A stretch of DNA of 6,770 bases from Candidatus Omnitrophota bacterium (GTDB lineage: Bacteria > Omnitrophota > Gorgyraeia > Gygaellales > Profunditerraquicolaceae). Positions 6,500-6,770 of the stretch are shown here, piece after piece. Location of the stretch: positions 1 to 6,770 of the forward strand of contig JAGUWZ010000099.1 of assembly GCA_020062065.1 (NCBI GenBank). Reading direction: 5' to 3'. Each line of letters opens with the position of its first letter. Position 1 is the stretch's first letter. The position numbers and the translations under genes were made by a program. The notes beneath the pieces are model-generated. The model was not told the DNA's origin, made no database searches, and saw nothing but the letters and a program-made list of their open reading frames with translations.

Positions 6500-6770
6500 A
6501 AAAAAGTAAAATTATTTTATTTCTACTCGGATTTTTAATCTGGTCATTTTTGACCTGGCCGCCGGATTATCAACATTTAATTATCGGTATCTTAGTCGCT
6601 GGCTTTGTTTGCCTTATGACCGCTAGTATGTTTGTAAAACGGCCGCCTGTATTTAAGCATATCAGCCGTTATCTCTGGTTTCTTTATTATATTCTTTTAT
6701 TTATCCGGGGGTGTATAAAGGCAAACCTCGATGTGGCTTATCGGGTGACTCATCCGGATTTACCTATTAA
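6496..6770 (+). CDS. mrpE: MrpE/MnhE-like subunit (MbhA equivalent), 3'-truncated by window
   Basis: The first 91 residues of an open frame that runs off the window; the family is usually about 160 residues. Seen: two hydrophobic helices (residues 6-21 and 28-47), a third hydrophobic stretch (59-72), then K75-A-N-L-D-V-A-Y-R-V with H86-P and L89-P-I, the MrpE signature that precedes its cytoplasmic domain. MrpE is a small membrane subunit of Mrp antiporters and Mbh hydrogenases that supports complex assembly. The ATGA overlap with the mrpD-like stop indicates coupled translation; only a weak GGTG lies upstream. Its place after mrpD follows the canonical mrp order, so mrpF- and mrpG-like genes are expected next. 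Confidence 0.9.
   Translation, partial: MKKSKIILFLLGFLIWSFLTWPPDYQHLIIGILVAGFVCLMTASMFVKRPPVFKHISRYLWFLYYILLFIRGCIKANLDVAYRVTHPDLPI

Noticed and set aside
1966..6770. Stand-alone Mrp Na+/H+ antiporter operon
   Set aside because: The genes are co-directional and closely linked to hydrogenase subunits, and the MrpA equivalent is split with a NuoL/MbhI-like tail, which fits an Mbh-type complex better.

Overview
The window is the middle of one plus-strand operon for a membrane-bound, energy-converting [NiFe] hydrogenase (group 4, Mbh-like) joined to a set of Mrp-type cation/proton antiporter subunits. Both ends are cut: the first gene lacks its 5' part and the last lacks its 3' part. No rRNA, tRNA, CRISPR array, mobile element, promoter or terminator is visible, and coding density is very high.

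Layout. Positions 1-1889 hold the peripheral, cytoplasmic-side hydrogenase module: the C-terminal part of the NuoB-like Fe-S small subunit, a NuoC-like subunit, and a NuoD-like large subunit that keeps both Ni-binding CxxC pairs. Positions 1966-6770 hold the membrane arm: an antiporter-like subunit with an extra C-terminal lateral-helix-like tail, a DUF4040 (MbhD)-MbhE fusion equivalent to the C-terminal part of MrpA, then MrpB, MrpC, MrpD and the start of MrpE. Apart from the split MrpA equivalent, this is the canonical mrp order A-B-C-D-E, so mrpF and mrpG homologues probably follow just downstream. The proton-channel subunit (NuoH/MbhM) and the two-cluster ferredoxin-like subunit (NuoI/MbhN), which a complete enzyme of this type needs, are not in the window.

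How the parts work together (inferred from the families): electrons, probably from reduced ferredoxin, pass through the Fe-S cluster of the small subunit to the NiFe centre of the large subunit and reduce protons to H2. The energy released drives ion translocation through the membrane arm. By analogy with Mbh, the Mrp-type part could exchange H+ for Na+ and so build a sodium gradient.

Most junctions are tight or overlapping (TAATG, ATGA, ATGA, ATGA, or 2 nt apart), which suggests translational coupling. Three gaps of 30, 76 and 40 nt break this pattern. The longest separates the hydrogenase module from the Mrp module and contains a clear hairpin.

Organism: an anaerobic, H2-metabolising prokaryote with a moderately AT-rich genome and Shine-Dalgarno-led genes. 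The style would fit an uncultivated anaerobic bacterial lineage such as Omnitrophota, but this is an impression only; the sequence does not settle bacterium versus archaeon. The system as a whole belongs to a known class. The points most worth a second look are the missing TM5 glutamate in the first antiporter-like subunit, the module order, and non-triplet tandem repeats inside that same gene.
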